The position numbers and the translations under genes were made by a program. A stretch of 64,000 nt of DNA from JAJAZB01 sp964244295. GTDB lineage: Bacteria; Bacteroidota; Bacteroidia; Cytophagales; Spirosomataceae. The first letter of the stretch is position 1, and each line of letters opens with the position of its first letter. Below the pieces are notes generated by a model that was not told the origin of the DNA, ran no database searches, and saw only the letters and a list, made by a program, of their open reading frames with translations. The stretch lies in NCBI GenBank assembly GCA_964244295.1, contig CAXTIG010000010.1, positions 102,976 through 166,975 of the forward strand, given 5' to 3'. This document shows positions 47,423 through 56,902 of this stretch, piece by piece.

Positions 47423-48802
47423 CTACTTGCCCCGTCCCTGGGCAATCACCCGAAGCGTTTGCGCAATGATCCACATGTCGAACAGGAACGAGCGGCGTTC
47501 CGGATACGCGAGGTCGAAGCGGAGGCGTTGAATCATTTCTTCCAGGGTGGCGGCGTATCCAAATTCAATTTGTCCAATCGATGTGATGCCGGGTTTCACC
47601 TTCAGCAACGAGCGGTATTCCGGTGCCACCTCGATGATTTGATCGATAAAAAATTGCCGCTCGGGTCGCGGCCCCACCACCGACATATCGCCTTTCAGTA
47701 CGTTATAAAACTGCGGAATTTCATCGAGTCGCGTTTGCCGCATGATGCGCCCCCAGGTGGTAATCCGGTTGTCGAGTGCCCCGGCCGACAATGCGGGTCC
47801 GTGCTTTTCCGCATCCAGGTGCATACTCCGGAATTTGTACATTTTAAACGGTTTCCCGTTCCAGCCAATGCGTTCCTGAACGTACAACGCGGGGCCACGT
47901 GAGGTAAGTCGCGTAACCAGCGCAAGAATTAAAATAAGCGGAGCCCCCGCACCAAGTACGCCGAATGAGAAAACCACGTCGAATGCCCGCTTGAGGGTGT
48001 TCACCTGAAAATCGGCCAGCATATGCGACGATACGTTCAGGATGGGCAGGAAATCATGGTATTCCATGGACGTCCGGCGGGATAAAAATCCCCGGAAATC
48101 CACCAGCAGTTTTACCTGATAACCAACCTCCTCGGCATTATCCACGATGTCTTTCAGGCGGTGGCCGTCGATGTAGGGCATGCAACAATACACGCAATCG
48201 ATTCCCCCCTGCTTCACGTAATCCAGCAATTCGTCGTAATTCCCCTGAAGTTCTCCCGTCGTGTCGGCAGTGGGCTGATCGAAATAACCGTGGAATCTAA
48301 AACCCATTTCGGGGTGCATATTGTAGAAACCATGTACAGAAGTCGCCAGTTTGCCGTAGCCAGCGATCACGTACCGCCGGGTGTTGTACCCCCGGGCGCG
48401 GTATTCCTGAAGAAAAAGTAGTCCACCAATCCGAAACGCCGCTCCCAAACCGGTAAACAGTACGTAGGTAATCAGCAGGTGTTCGCGTGAATAATAAAAT
48501 CCCTTGATGGCAACCCAGAAAATTGAAATAGCCGCCACGTGGAAGAGCATCAGCATCAGCAGCCTCTTGAGCAGGTGATCAGCCTTGAATAGTTGCCGGG
48601 GAAAGATGTATGGTTTGAACAGCAGAATCTCCACCAACCACACCAGGTTGAACAACCACCAAAGGGAAGCGTAAGGTGGTTGTGAGACCCCATCGAGTGT
48701 CTGAAATTTTAGCCAATAGGCACCGACAAACGCCGCGTTCAGACTTAAGAAGTCAAAAAAAACGTGGAGTGGGAAAAACAATATGGAATAACGGTGCCTC
48801 AT
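47423..48802 (-). CDS. Exopolysaccharide polyprenyl sugar-phosphate transferase
   Basis: This is the initiating enzyme that puts the first sugar phosphate on undecaprenyl phosphate (459 residues). Four or five N-terminal helices are followed by a nucleotide-binding-like middle domain (RRYVIAGYGKLATSVHGFYN). The C-terminal bacterial sugar transferase domain has KRAFDVVFSFGVLG, KMYKFRSMHLDAE, TRLDEIPQFYNVLKGDMSVV and GPRPER. It is divergent from the plus-strand glycosyltransferase gene. Confidence 0.93.
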   Translation of the reverse strand: MRHRYSILFFPLHVFFDFLSLNAAFVGAYWLKFQTLDGVSQPPYASLWWLFNLVWLVEILLFKPYIFPRQLFKADHLLKRLLMLMLFHVAAISIFWVAIKGFYYSREHLLITYVLFTGLGAAFRIGGLLFLQEYRARGYNTRRYVIAGYGKLATSVHGFYNMHPEMGFRFHGYFDQPTADTTGELQGNYDELLDYVKQGGIDCVYCCMPYIDGHRLKDIVDNAEEVGYQVKLLVDFRGFLSRRTSMEYHDFLPILNVSSHMLADFQVNTLKRAFDVVFSFGVLGAGAPLILILALVTRLTSRGPALYVQERIGWNGKPFKMYKFRSMHLDAEKHGPALSAGALDNRITTWGRIMRQTRLDEIPQFYNVLKGDMSVVGPRPERQFFIDQIIEVAPEYRSLLKVKPGITSIGQIEFGYAATLEEMIQRLRFDLAYPERRSFLFDMWIIAQTLRVIAQGRGK

Positions 48803-49338
48803 ACCGGCTTGACGTTTCTTTCAGAATTGGCCGACGGTTGCCTGGCGGCGGGGGCGCAAGTTACTCATTAACTCGGCGCGTGTACCTAAAATATTATTCC
48901 CCGACGTTTGGGGAAGGTCGCTCTGCTTCTGAAACGTGATGTCGTACGGAAGCAATTGCTCCGGTCATTAGCTTTTAACTACCTTATAATCAAACAAATA
49001 AATAAAGCCATCGGCCGATTTAACTTTCCCCGCCCGCTAGTGTCTTGGCAGAAAGATGCGTTAACAAAATTGGATTTTCCGGTACGAAGCCGCCGACAGG
49101 ATACGATCTAAAATGGAGCCTCCTCATGAATCACTCGCTAGTCGAGCGGGAAATTAGATGCTCTTTTCGCCAATTCGGGATACCATGCTCGCGGAATCTG
49201 AACTGCTCGTAAGCAGGCAGTCAAAGGGAAAAGGGGGTCCCGTCGGCAGGTAGTCGTGGTGGGCTTTGCAGACCGGTAAGGTGGGATTGCTTACTTTTGG
49301 GGCTACGTTCGGAATACCGCCTTCGTAGGCGACGGTTT
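48803..49338. other. Divergent intergenic region without a gene
   Basis: This 536-base region lies between the divergent sugar transferase and glycosyltransferase genes. Open frames here are short and have no recognisable content. It must hold both promoters. A candidate for the plus strand is listed separately. I found no minus-strand TAnnTTTG box. A small CTCGCTAGTCGAG palindrome is visible near 49133. Confidence 0.6.
49265..49299 (+). promoter_or_regulatory. Probable promoter of the plus-strand glycosyltransferase
   Basis: TTTG (49265-49268) and TACTTTTG (49292-49299) are 23 bases apart, 40 bases before the start codon. The -7 box is identical to the one before tuf and actA. The spacing is longer than the 19 bases seen there. 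Confidence 0.5.
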
Positions 49339-50493
49339 ATGATGAAAATCGCTTTAGTACAGGATGGATTGATGTGCCGGGCCGGAGGAGAGCAGGTGGC
49401 CTTGTGTTTTCACAAGGCTTTTCCCGAAGCCCCGATTTATACGCTTTGCTACCAATCCGAACTGACGTTTCCCGAGTTCAAATCCTGCAACGTCCGTCCG
49501 AGCTGGTTGCAAGGCCTGGCTAAAACCGACAACGCGATGAAGGCCCTGTTTTTTCCACTGGGAATCTGGGCCATGCAATCGCAGGATATGAGAGCCTTCG
49601 ATGTGGTGTTGATGTCGGGTACGCACTGCGCCAAGTACGTAAAAGTCAGCCCGGATGCGCTGGTAATCAGCTTCAGCCATACCCCATTTCGACTAGCCTG
49701 GAACCCCGACTCCTACGCGCCATACGTGGAAGCTGGTCGGGTGAAGCGAATGCTGTTTGATTGGGTAGTAAGCTATTTACGAAACGTAGATTTTCGGTTT
49801 GCCCAACGACCCAATTACTACGTTACAATGACCGAGGAAACCGCCGAACGCCTCCGGCAAGCGTACCGGGTCAAGAGCGAAATCGAGCTCATCAACTCAG
49901 CCGTCAACGTGCAAAAATTTCACGTAGCCCAACAACCAGGCACGTATTTTCTGGTGGTGTCGCGGTTGGAGTACTACAAGAGAGTGGATTTGGTCGTTGA
50001 GGCCTTCAATCAATTAGGATATCCGCTGGTGATCGTCGGAAAGGGGGTAAGGGCTGAGGAAATCAAAGCTCAAGCCAACGCCAACATCACGTTCCTGAGC
50101 GGCTTATCAGCCGCTGAACTGGCCGACGTGTACGCTGGATGCCGGGCCTTCATCGTTCCTCAGCACGAAGACTACGGCATCACGCCCCTGGAAGCCAACG
50201 CCGCCGGGCGTCCCGTAATTGCGTACGGAGCGGGCGGGGTGCTCGCTACGCAGATTCCGGCGGCCGGCGATCCGGCACAAGCCACGGCCGTATTCTTCAA
50301 AAACCAAACGGTGGAAGACCTTACCGCAGCGATTCGCGCATTTGAAGGCATCGAGTCGCTTTTCAATCCCGCCTTTATCCGCTCCCACGCCGAACAGTTT
50401 GACGAGACCCGATTTATCGAGAAAATTCGGCAGTTCGTCACCAGTAAGTACGCGGAACATCACCCATCGGCCTCCGTCCGTGAGGTGGACTAA
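49339..50493 (+). CDS. Glycosyltransferase family 4 protein (plus strand)
   Basis: This 384-residue enzyme starts at the tandem ATG (MMKIALVQDGLMCRAGGEQ). It is a GT-B retaining glycosyltransferase with VVSRLEYYKRVDLVVEAF as donor-domain start and the E-x7-E motif in EDYGITPLEANAAGRPVIA. It probably adds one sugar of the repeat unit on the cytoplasmic side of the membrane. It is the only plus-strand gene in the polysaccharide locus and its stop overlaps that of the next glycosyltransferase by four bases tail to tail, hinting at a separately acquired or inverted gene. Confidence 0.9.
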   Translation: MMKIALVQDGLMCRAGGEQVALCFHKAFPEAPIYTLCYQSELTFPEFKSCNVRPSWLQGLAKTDNAMKALFFPLGIWAMQSQDMRAFDVVLMSGTHCAKYVKVSPDALVISFSHTPFRLAWNPDSYAPYVEAGRVKRMLFDWVVSYLRNVDFRFAQRPNYYVTMTEETAERLRQAYRVKSEIELINSAVNVQKFHVAQQPGTYFLVVSRLEYYKRVDLVVEAFNQLGYPLVIVGKGVRAEEIKAQANANITFLSGLSAAELADVYAGCRAFIVPQHEDYGITPLEANAAGRPVIAYGAGGVLATQIPAAGDPAQATAVFFKNQTVEDLTAAIRAFEGIESLFNPAFIRSHAEQFDETRFIEKIRQFVTSKYAEHHPSASVREVD

Positions 50494-51563
50494 GTCACCA
50501 ATTGGTCAATAAGCTGCGCCAGCTTCCGGGCCGAATCCTGCCAATTGAAATGGGCCAGCCGTTGGTAACCCTTCCGAATTAATTCCGAGCGCAGGATTTC
50601 ATCATTGAGCAGCTTGTCGAGGCCATCGCGGATGCTGTTTACATCGTAAGGATCCACGTACACGCTGGCATCGCCGCATACTTCGGGTAGACTGGTCGTG
50701 TTGGCAACCAGCGTTGGGCAGCCGCAGGCCATCGCTTCGAGGGGTGGTATGCCGAATCCTTCAAAAAACGATGGGTAGGCAAACCCTAATGCGTGTTGGT
50801 ACAGCCCCACGAGTTCTTCATCGCTGAGGTAACCGGTAAATACAATGCGCGGGTCGCCCGTCACAAGCGTTTTCAGGGTGTTGTCGGCAAACACCTTGTA
50901 CTCCGTGCCCACAATGACCAGTTTCGTATTACCGAACTTTCCGGCTTTGAAGGCTTCGATCAGGCCCCGGAAGTTTTTGCGGGGATCGATAGACGACACC
51001 GCCAGCACGTACCGGCCGTAGCGATTCGCCGGTGGCTGGACCGGTGGGTTCAAAAAAATGCCCGATACGCTGGGGTATACGATGTCTACGCGCGAAGCGG
51101 GCACGCCAAAGTGCTGAACGATGTCCTGCCGGGAGTTTTCGCTGATGGTCACCACCTGTCGGGCTTTCCGGGCCACGCGGGGAATCACGAAATTGTAGAG
51201 CAGCGCGAATGGACGCGAAAACCACTCCGGGTGCAGGTGAAACGACAAGTCGAGCACCGAAACCAAGTTATTGTGGTACGCCAGCGGGGCCAAATTACAC
51301 AGGTTGATCAACAAGGGATTTCCCCGTTTCCGCAGCAGCAGCGGCAATTCGACCTGTTCCCAAATGATTCCTTTTTTGATTCGCCCCACCACCTGCACGT
51401 CCAGTTCTTCGGCAATGTCTTTCTGAAGAATATTGTCGGGAGCCAGCAGCACCACGTCGGGCCGCAACTGCTTGAGTCCCCGGCATAGTTCGATGGCAAA
51501 GCGTTGGGTGCCGGTGATGGGTTGGGTCAGAAATCGGGCATTAACAACAAAGGATGCAGGCAT
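50490..51563 (-). CDS. Glycosyltransferase family 4 protein
   Basis: From the ATG at 51563 this is a 357-residue GT-B enzyme. It starts ASFVVNARFLTQPITGTQRF, a form seen in mannosyl/rhamnosyltransferases, and has LAVSSIDPRKNFRGLIEAF and EGFGIPPLEAMACGCPTLVA with the catalytic glutamates. The longer frame upstream has no family similarity and overlaps the GT2 gene. It is 47 bases downstream of the GT2 gene. Confidence 0.9.
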   Translation of the reverse strand: MPASFVVNARFLTQPITGTQRFAIELCRGLKQLRPDVVLLAPDNILQKDIAEELDVQVVGRIKKGIIWEQVELPLLLRKRGNPLLINLCNLAPLAYHNNLVSVLDLSFHLHPEWFSRPFALLYNFVIPRVARKARQVVTISENSRQDIVQHFGVPASRVDIVYPSVSGIFLNPPVQPPANRYGRYVLAVSSIDPRKNFRGLIEAFKAGKFGNTKLVIVGTEYKVFADNTLKTLVTGDPRIVFTGYLSDEELVGLYQHALGFAYPSFFEGFGIPPLEAMACGCPTLVANTTSLPEVCGDASVYVDPYDVNSIRDGLDKLLNDEILRSELIRKGYQRLAHFNWQDSARKLAQLIDQLVT

Positions 51564-51610
51564 GGAAAACAGGAAGTGCTTGGTTGACTGAATAAGAAAA
51601 TACGCTACGG

Positions 51611-52354
51611 CTACTGGCGTGCCGCTTTCAGTTTTATTCCGGCGTACCAGTGCCGGAGGCGGTCCATCACCGATCGGTACGCGTAGGCACGTTTCGACAG
51701 CAGGCCCAGTTGTCGCCACAGGTGGTAGTTTTCGTAGGTGGCCTCGTGCCGGTGCGACGCGCCCCCTTTACGGAAATTGGCCAGTACCGCCTCAATCGCT
51801 ATAAATGGCACCCCCTTGCGGTATAGGCGCAGCATCAGTTCGTAGTCGCTCACGTACCGATACACTTCGCTGAACAACCCATGTTCTTCGTAAAGGCTCC
51901 TGGGTAAAAAGCAGGTCGGGTGCTCGATCATCCGCGTGGGCAACTGGTTGGCGTGGGTGCAGCGCAGGCCAACGACGGCTTCGTTTTCGTAAGTCCGCTG
52001 AATGCCGTGGTACACTGCCGGGCCGGATTCCTGATAGGCCCGCACCACGGTTTCCAGGGCGGTGGGTTCGTACCAATCGTCGCTGTTGATGATGCCGATG
52101 AGTTCGCCCCTGGCCATGCGCAGTCCCTTATTCATCGCGTCGTAAATGCCCCGATCGGGTTCCGACACGTACCGGATGCGGTCGGGGTGGCGTTCGGCGT
52201 AGGTTTTGATGATGTCCAGGGTTCGGTCCTGCGAGTGGCCGTCCACCAGAATATATTCCAGCGGCTGGTACGTTTGGCTGAGTACCGAGCGAATGGTTTG
52301 CTCCAGGTATTTTTCGCTGTTGTAGCAGACGGTGATGATTGATACCAGGCTCAT
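51611..52354 (-). CDS. Glycosyltransferase family 2 protein
   Basis: This 247-residue GT-A enzyme starts with SIITVCYNSEKYLEQTIRSV and has LEYILVDGHSQDRTLDII, the Bacteroidota WcaA-like EPDRGIYDAMNKGLRMARG, and the metal-binding IINSDDWY. It transfers one sugar in repeat-unit assembly. The likely acceptor cannot be told from sequence alone. Confidence 0.92.
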   Translation of the reverse strand: MSLVSIITVCYNSEKYLEQTIRSVLSQTYQPLEYILVDGHSQDRTLDIIKTYAERHPDRIRYVSEPDRGIYDAMNKGLRMARGELIGIINSDDWYEPTALETVVRAYQESGPAVYHGIQRTYENEAVVGLRCTHANQLPTRMIEHPTCFLPRSLYEEHGLFSEVYRYVSDYELMLRLYRKGVPFIAIEAVLANFRKGGASHRHEATYENYHLWRQLGLLSKRAYAYRSVMDRLRHWYAGIKLKAARQ

Positions 52355-52426
52355 AAATTAATTCTTGTCAGACATCCGGTTCCGTCACAACCCGCTTCCT
52401 TTTTATTGGCAAAATCAACGACAATG

Positions 52427-53170
52427 CTATATCCACGGTAGGTTCCCCAATCCGAAACTTCTGTATTTTAAGACGTATTCAAACTTATAGCGAAGCCAGT
52501 GCAGGTAGTTGCTGTTATACTGAACCCCCGAAGAGGCGCTGTATCCCTCGATTCTAGGTAAGGTGATGAGTGGTTTGAAGGCATATCCAGCAGCAATAGC
52601 CGTTAAAGCAGCTTTAGCCAAGATGTGTTCCAAATAAATACCTTCACTGTCGTTGAGTAGGCCTCTGTAATTTGACAAAAAATCAGGCAAAAACGCGGGA
52701 GTAAACCCGAAAAAGCGAGAGTCGCAGAAGGATAAATCCCATTTGAAATCAACCAATAAATCTATCTCAGGCCGTGCCCGGTATTCGTTTAAGAACGTAT
52801 TGAAGTTGATTATTTTATACCGGCCCGTTACCTTGAATACGAACGAAATCTCCTTCATTTTTACTGAATTTGCGCAAGCGTACTCGATACAATTTAATTC
52901 GCCTACTCCCTTTCCTAAACGCTTATCGAAATTATTTCCGCTAAAGTGTAAAACTTCAATCTTATCACTGTTAATCTCATCCTTAAAATAATCGGACAGA
53001 TCGGTGTTTGAATTTTCAACGAACACAATCGGAAGCCCGGCGGTTTTAAGCCAAAAGCGAATGGAGTCTATGTACTGATTTTTGCGAACCTCTACATCCT
53101 GTAAGGCAGTAAATACCATACCGTCGGGATTTACGGTGCCAGTTAGCAATACTATCGCCTTGTCATCCAT
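52427..53170 (-). CDS. Unrecognised protein in polysaccharide locus, possible glycosyltransferase
   Basis: This 247-residue soluble protein begins KAIVLLTGTVNPDGM. The sequence includes YIDSIRFWLKTAGLPIVFVENSN, a KGVGELNCIEYA segment and FVFKVTGRYKIINF, which recall GT-A-like transferases of capsule loci in which a lysine-glycine-x-glycine-glutamate segment precedes a long helix. No classical DxD is obvious, although DLLVDFKWDLSFCDSRFFGF could provide acidic residues. Its base composition is lower in GC than that of neighbours. Its place between flippase and GT2 suggests a role in repeat-unit synthesis. Confidence 0.55.
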   Translation of the reverse strand: MDDKAIVLLTGTVNPDGMVFTALQDVEVRKNQYIDSIRFWLKTAGLPIVFVENSNTDLSDYFKDEINSDKIEVLHFSGNNFDKRLGKGVGELNCIEYACANSVKMKEISFVFKVTGRYKIINFNTFLNEYRARPEIDLLVDFKWDLSFCDSRFFGFTPAFLPDFLSNYRGLLNDSEGIYLEHILAKAALTAIAAGYAFKPLITLPRIEGYSASSGVQYNSNYLHWLRYKFEYVLKYRSFGLGNLPWI

Positions 53171-53214
53171 ACCGAGCGTGGGTTAAAACTATAGCGACAG
53201 CGTACGATTTACAA

Positions 53215-54780
53215 TTAAGGCTTCGATCGAAGCGATAAAAATATTTCATACAGCGTGAGGAAAGATTTCCTGAATAAAATACCAATTAAAATTACAAACA
53301 CTGCACCTGACACTCCCGCTATGATCAGCACAAGGAGCAGATCGTTAATTCCCTGCAAAGCTAACGGATACTTCGTATACATAGCCACCGCGAGCGCTGC
53401 ACTAATCGACAGCAATAAGGGAGACAGTGTTCGATATACATAGCCACTCACCGACAGTCCTAAGCGCCTTAACCCAAAGTAGACCACGTACCAGTTTAGG
53501 GTTACTAATTTTGAGAAAAGCGTAGACAAGGCAATACCAAATAACCCGTAATACTTACCCAAAATGTATCCGAACACTACCGTCAACACACCAGCCCAAA
53601 GGGTCCACTTGTTGAAAGGCCACGAACCGGTGTTCCAGACGAAGTTGCCCGCGACCGAGTGCTGCACCTCAAAAAATGTAATCAATCCAAACACAACAGC
53701 GAACGAAGTGCCTAAAAAATGAGATGCGCCTACCCACAACGTCACGATGTTTTCTCCGCATGACACCAGTACGATCAGCATTACGCTGACAATTGATAAG
53801 CACACAATCATTGTGTGGCTAAACAAGCTTTGAAGGCCATTGAATTTATTTTGTATGTATCGCTTGGCAATAAAAGGCCCCATCGCCTGATTAAGCACTA
53901 AGGCGATAGCCGTTACATAGGTAAATAGCTGCTGGTTAATTGCGTAGTCAGAAATTTTAGTGGCACCAACCACAATTGATGCCATCACTACACTTCCCTG
54001 CGAAATCAGCCATCCGCCAAATTGGTTGATCACCAACGGAAACGACTGACTATAAATCTGTTTAGCAATCGGAATTTGGATAAGCTGTTGCCAGGCAATT
54101 TCTGCGGCAAACACACGCTTGTGTCGTATGTAAAAAGTAATATGAAGGGCAATTAGCTGTCCTAAATTTTGCAACATAAACGCACAAGACACTAAAAGTA
54201 TAGACTTGTAAATAGGCAAAAAAAGAAACAAAATTGCAAAATAACCGACTTGAGAGATGCTTCTAACGATGCTTTCGACTCCAACATCCCGGTACCCTAT
54301 CAGCATAGCAGCAGGGACGTTAGATAATAAAATAAAGATGATACCTACTAGATAAATAAAAAAAGCCGTTTTCAAAATATCTGTATCAGCAGCTTCTTCA
54401 TAGATAAAAAAATACACACCAAATACAATTAGGCAAATTGTTAGTAGAATTGTTGTTAATGAAACCAAGGCGGTTACATAAATCTGTTTAACGGAGAAAG
54501 TAGTCAATTTTGCAATTAGTTTCTCATCCGTGTGTGCTCCTATCGTGTTATCAATATAAGCAACAAGTCGGGATATTGTCTGAACAAGACCCAGATCGGC
54601 CATTTGTAAAAAGGTGCCAAACAGAAAAAATATATACCAAAAATTTAACTGCTCCTGGTTTAAATTAGTAAATAATAAAGGGGTCTGAACAATTCCAATG
54701 ACAAGCGTTAAAACAAATCTTATCCATGAAAAAGAAACTCCTTTAATAATTCGACCAGCATCAGTTACTTTTTTGAGCAT
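53215..54780 (-). CDS. Polysaccharide flippase (Wzx-like, MATE/MVF superfamily)
   Basis: This 521-residue membrane protein has about 12-14 helices, starting with GVSFSWIRFVLTLVIGIVQTP and with NLNQEQLNFWYIFFLFGTFL, typical of O-antigen flippases. It would move undecaprenyl-linked repeat units to the outer face of the inner membrane. It is AT-rich relative to the gmd and wzz genes, like the next gene downstream, which suggests that this cassette was exchanged. Confidence 0.85.
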   Translation of the reverse strand: MLKKVTDAGRIIKGVSFSWIRFVLTLVIGIVQTPLLFTNLNQEQLNFWYIFFLFGTFLQMADLGLVQTISRLVAYIDNTIGAHTDEKLIAKLTTFSVKQIYVTALVSLTTILLTICLIVFGVYFFIYEEAADTDILKTAFFIYLVGIIFILLSNVPAAMLIGYRDVGVESIVRSISQVGYFAILFLFLPIYKSILLVSCAFMLQNLGQLIALHITFYIRHKRVFAAEIAWQQLIQIPIAKQIYSQSFPLVINQFGGWLISQGSVVMASIVVGATKISDYAINQQLFTYVTAIALVLNQAMGPFIAKRYIQNKFNGLQSLFSHTMIVCLSIVSVMLIVLVSCGENIVTLWVGASHFLGTSFAVVFGLITFFEVQHSVAGNFVWNTGSWPFNKWTLWAGVLTVVFGYILGKYYGLFGIALSTLFSKLVTLNWYVVYFGLRRLGLSVSGYVYRTLSPLLLSISAALAVAMYTKYPLALQGINDLLLVLIIAGVSGAVFVILIGILFRKSFLTLYEIFLSLRSKP

Positions 54781-54814
54781 TATAAACAGCTTTTACCGTA
54801 CGAATTAAAGGAGT

Positions 54815-55801
54815 TTACCGCATTTTAACGGGTACCGTAATTTGATTGTACATCGCGTAGCCTTCGGCCATTCGTCGTCCCACGTCTTTCATCATGTGCT
54901 GAGCTTGCCAGTTCAACTGGGTACGGGCCTTTGCCGGGTTGGCATGGCCTTCGGCAATGTCGGTTGGCCGGAAGAACGATGCATCCGTCCGTACGTGTTC
55001 TTCCCAGTTTAGCCCTACGGTATCGAATACCAATTGAATGAATTCGCGCAGGGTATTCGTCTGGCCTGTTGCAATTACGTAATCATCAGCTTCCTCCTGC
55101 TGAAGCATCAGCCACATGGCCTCAACGTAGTCGGGTGCCCAGCCCCAGTCGCGGGCAATGTCAATATTACCCAGCGTCAGCGTTTCAGTACTCCCATCCG
55201 CAATCCGGCAGGCAGCGGCCACAATCTTCTGCGTTACAAACCGCTCCGGCCGCAACGGTGACTCATGGTTGAATAAAATGCCGGTGCTGGCGTGCAATTG
55301 ATACGCTTCGCGATAATTAGCCACTTGCCAAAAGGCCGCTGCTTTGGCCACCCCGTATGGGCTACGCGGCCGGAAGGGGGTTAGTTCATCGGCGGCCAGG
55401 CTACCGGTGTCGCCGAAGCACTCGCTCGATCCGGCGTTATAAAAGCGGATGGGCAAATCACTGAAGCGAATAGCCTCCAGTAAGTTGAGCGTGCCGACGC
55501 TGATGCTTTCGAGGGTTTCGACGGGCTGCTCAAACGACAGCCCTACCGAACTTTGCCCAGCCAGGTTGTACACTTCGTCCGGTTTGACCTTCAGCAAGGT
55601 TTGCAGCACGCTTCGGAAATCGTTGATGCTGATCGAGACCACCCGCACGTCGCGTTCGATGCCCAGCCGGGCCAGATTGCGCAACGAGGCCATCTGTGCA
55701 TCGCGCGAACCTCCAAACACCTCGTATCCCTGTCCGAGCAACAGCTTGGCCAAGTAGGCCCCGTCTTGCCCGGTAATGCCACAGATTAATGCCTTTTTCA
55801 T
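54815..55801 (-). CDS. gmd: GDP-mannose 4,6-dehydratase
   Basis: This SDR-fold enzyme (328 residues) makes GDP-4-keto-6-deoxymannose, the precursor of GDP-fucose, rhamnose or perosamine. NADP-binding glycines are in GITGQDGAYLAKLLL, and NLAGQSSVGLSFEQP and the catalytic YGVAK (YxxxK) are present. NHESPLRPERFVTQKI and the RDWGWAPDYVEAMWLML block are diagnostic. ATG at 55801 is favoured over a start three codons earlier. No reductase or epimerase for the product is in the window. Confidence 0.9.
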   Translation of the reverse strand: MKKALICGITGQDGAYLAKLLLGQGYEVFGGSRDAQMASLRNLARLGIERDVRVVSISINDFRSVLQTLLKVKPDEVYNLAGQSSVGLSFEQPVETLESISVGTLNLLEAIRFSDLPIRFYNAGSSECFGDTGSLAADELTPFRPRSPYGVAKAAAFWQVANYREAYQLHASTGILFNHESPLRPERFVTQKIVAAACRIADGSTETLTLGNIDIARDWGWAPDYVEAMWLMLQQEEADDYVIATGQTNTLREFIQLVFDTVGLNWEEHVRTDASFFRPTDIAEGHANPAKARTQLNWQAQHMMKDVGRRMAEGYAMYNQITVPVKMR

Positions 55802-55815
55802 GGAAATCAACGGAT

Positions 55816-56880
55816 TTAACGGTGCATCAGTCGACGAACTACCGATACAACCATCCCCAAAAATGCCCCCAGGAGCGCAAAACCAATTGCCAACACGGCC
55901 CCGGCTATGCCACTTTTGCGCAGAGGCAAATGAGCTGGTTCGAGTACTTCAAATACGGGCACTTCTTCCTGCACCTTGATACGGGCCTGCTCCAACTGCC
56001 GCGAGAGTTCGTTGTACACGCTCTGGGCCAGTAAGTAGTCGGCTTGGAGGCGCTGCTCTTCAATTTTGGCCGTGTTTAAATACAGGCTCCGGTTTAGGTC
56101 GCGGTACCTCGACAGGGCATACTCTGCCCCCTGGTAGCGCCGATGGGCCTTATCCACTAACCCTTCCAGAAACCGTACCTGCTGCCGGGCTTTGCTGGTG
56201 CGGTAGTTGGTCACGTAGTTGGTCAGGTGCAGGAGCGTGTGCCGGGCCACCTGCGCGGCCACTGCCGGATCAGGCATTAGCACCGTGAGGGTGATGATAC
56301 CTGATTTTTTGTCGATTACCGCCGTTACTCGCTGGTTGAGTTGCTTACTCAGGCCCTCCTGTACGCCTGACAACTGCAGCGTGCCACTGCCCAGGATGGC
56401 GTTGATCGGTTCGTCGGGGTCATCCACTCCCAGCACGCGCCCCCGGAGGCTCTGCCGGGCTTGTTCGAGCAGGTAATCCTGCAAACGCCGGGGTCGGGTT
56501 TGCCCCAACGGCACCACGGGCTGGCCAAGCAGGTGGAGCGTGAAAGGAATGCTCCCAACGATGTCGGGGTACAAATCGGGCCGGATGGCTTCGGGATTGT
56601 TAAGGCTTTCCGCACTCAGTCCAGCTAGCCCCGCCAGTGACTTCAGGTCGTTGAGGCCGCCCGCTCCTGCGCTGGCCTTCAGTTCGGGCATTACCCGCAC
56701 CGTCGCACCGTAATTGGCCGACCGCAACGCTGCGTAGAGCAAGCCCAGAAGCAGGAAAAGGCCCGCCCAAAGTCCCACCGTCAGGCGGCTGTTTTTCAAA
56801 AATCGGCCCACGTCGCTCAGCCGGATTTCGATGGCGTCTTCGTCAGCCCGTTCGTTTTGGAACTCTTTCGCAACAGACAT
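55816..56880 (-). CDS. Polysaccharide chain-length regulator (Wzz family)
   Basis: This 354-residue protein has two membrane helices, one near the N-terminus (VGLWAGLFLLLGLLYAAL) and one at the C-terminus (AGAVLAIGFALLGAFLGMVV), with a long periplasmic coiled-coil region between. A proline-rich segment (PVFEVLEPAHLPLRKSG) precedes the last helix, as in Wzz/PCP proteins. There is no tyrosine kinase domain. It follows the Wza-like gene by 22 bases. Confidence 0.88.
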   Translation of the reverse strand: MSVAKEFQNERADEDAIEIRLSDVGRFLKNSRLTVGLWAGLFLLLGLLYAALRSANYGATVRVMPELKASAGAGGLNDLKSLAGLAGLSAESLNNPEAIRPDLYPDIVGSIPFTLHLLGQPVVPLGQTRPRRLQDYLLEQARQSLRGRVLGVDDPDEPINAILGSGTLQLSGVQEGLSKQLNQRVTAVIDKKSGIITLTVLMPDPAVAAQVARHTLLHLTNYVTNYRTSKARQQVRFLEGLVDKAHRRYQGAEYALSRYRDLNRSLYLNTAKIEEQRLQADYLLAQSVYNELSRQLEQARIKVQEEVPVFEVLEPAHLPLRKSGIAGAVLAIGFALLGAFLGMVVSVVRRLMHR

Positions 56881-56902
56881 GACCTCTGGATAAAATGAAA
56901 AT

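Noticed and set aside
48908..49111. Plus-strand frame of 67 codons upstream of the glycosyltransferase
   Set aside because: No motif, no paralogue, no promoter or leader signal. It is probably chance.
50000..51719. 52-residue N-terminal extension of the minus-strand family 4 glycosyltransferase
   Set aside because: The extension (51564-51719) overlaps the GT2 gene and lacks conservation. The ATG at 51563 starts the family-typical sequence.
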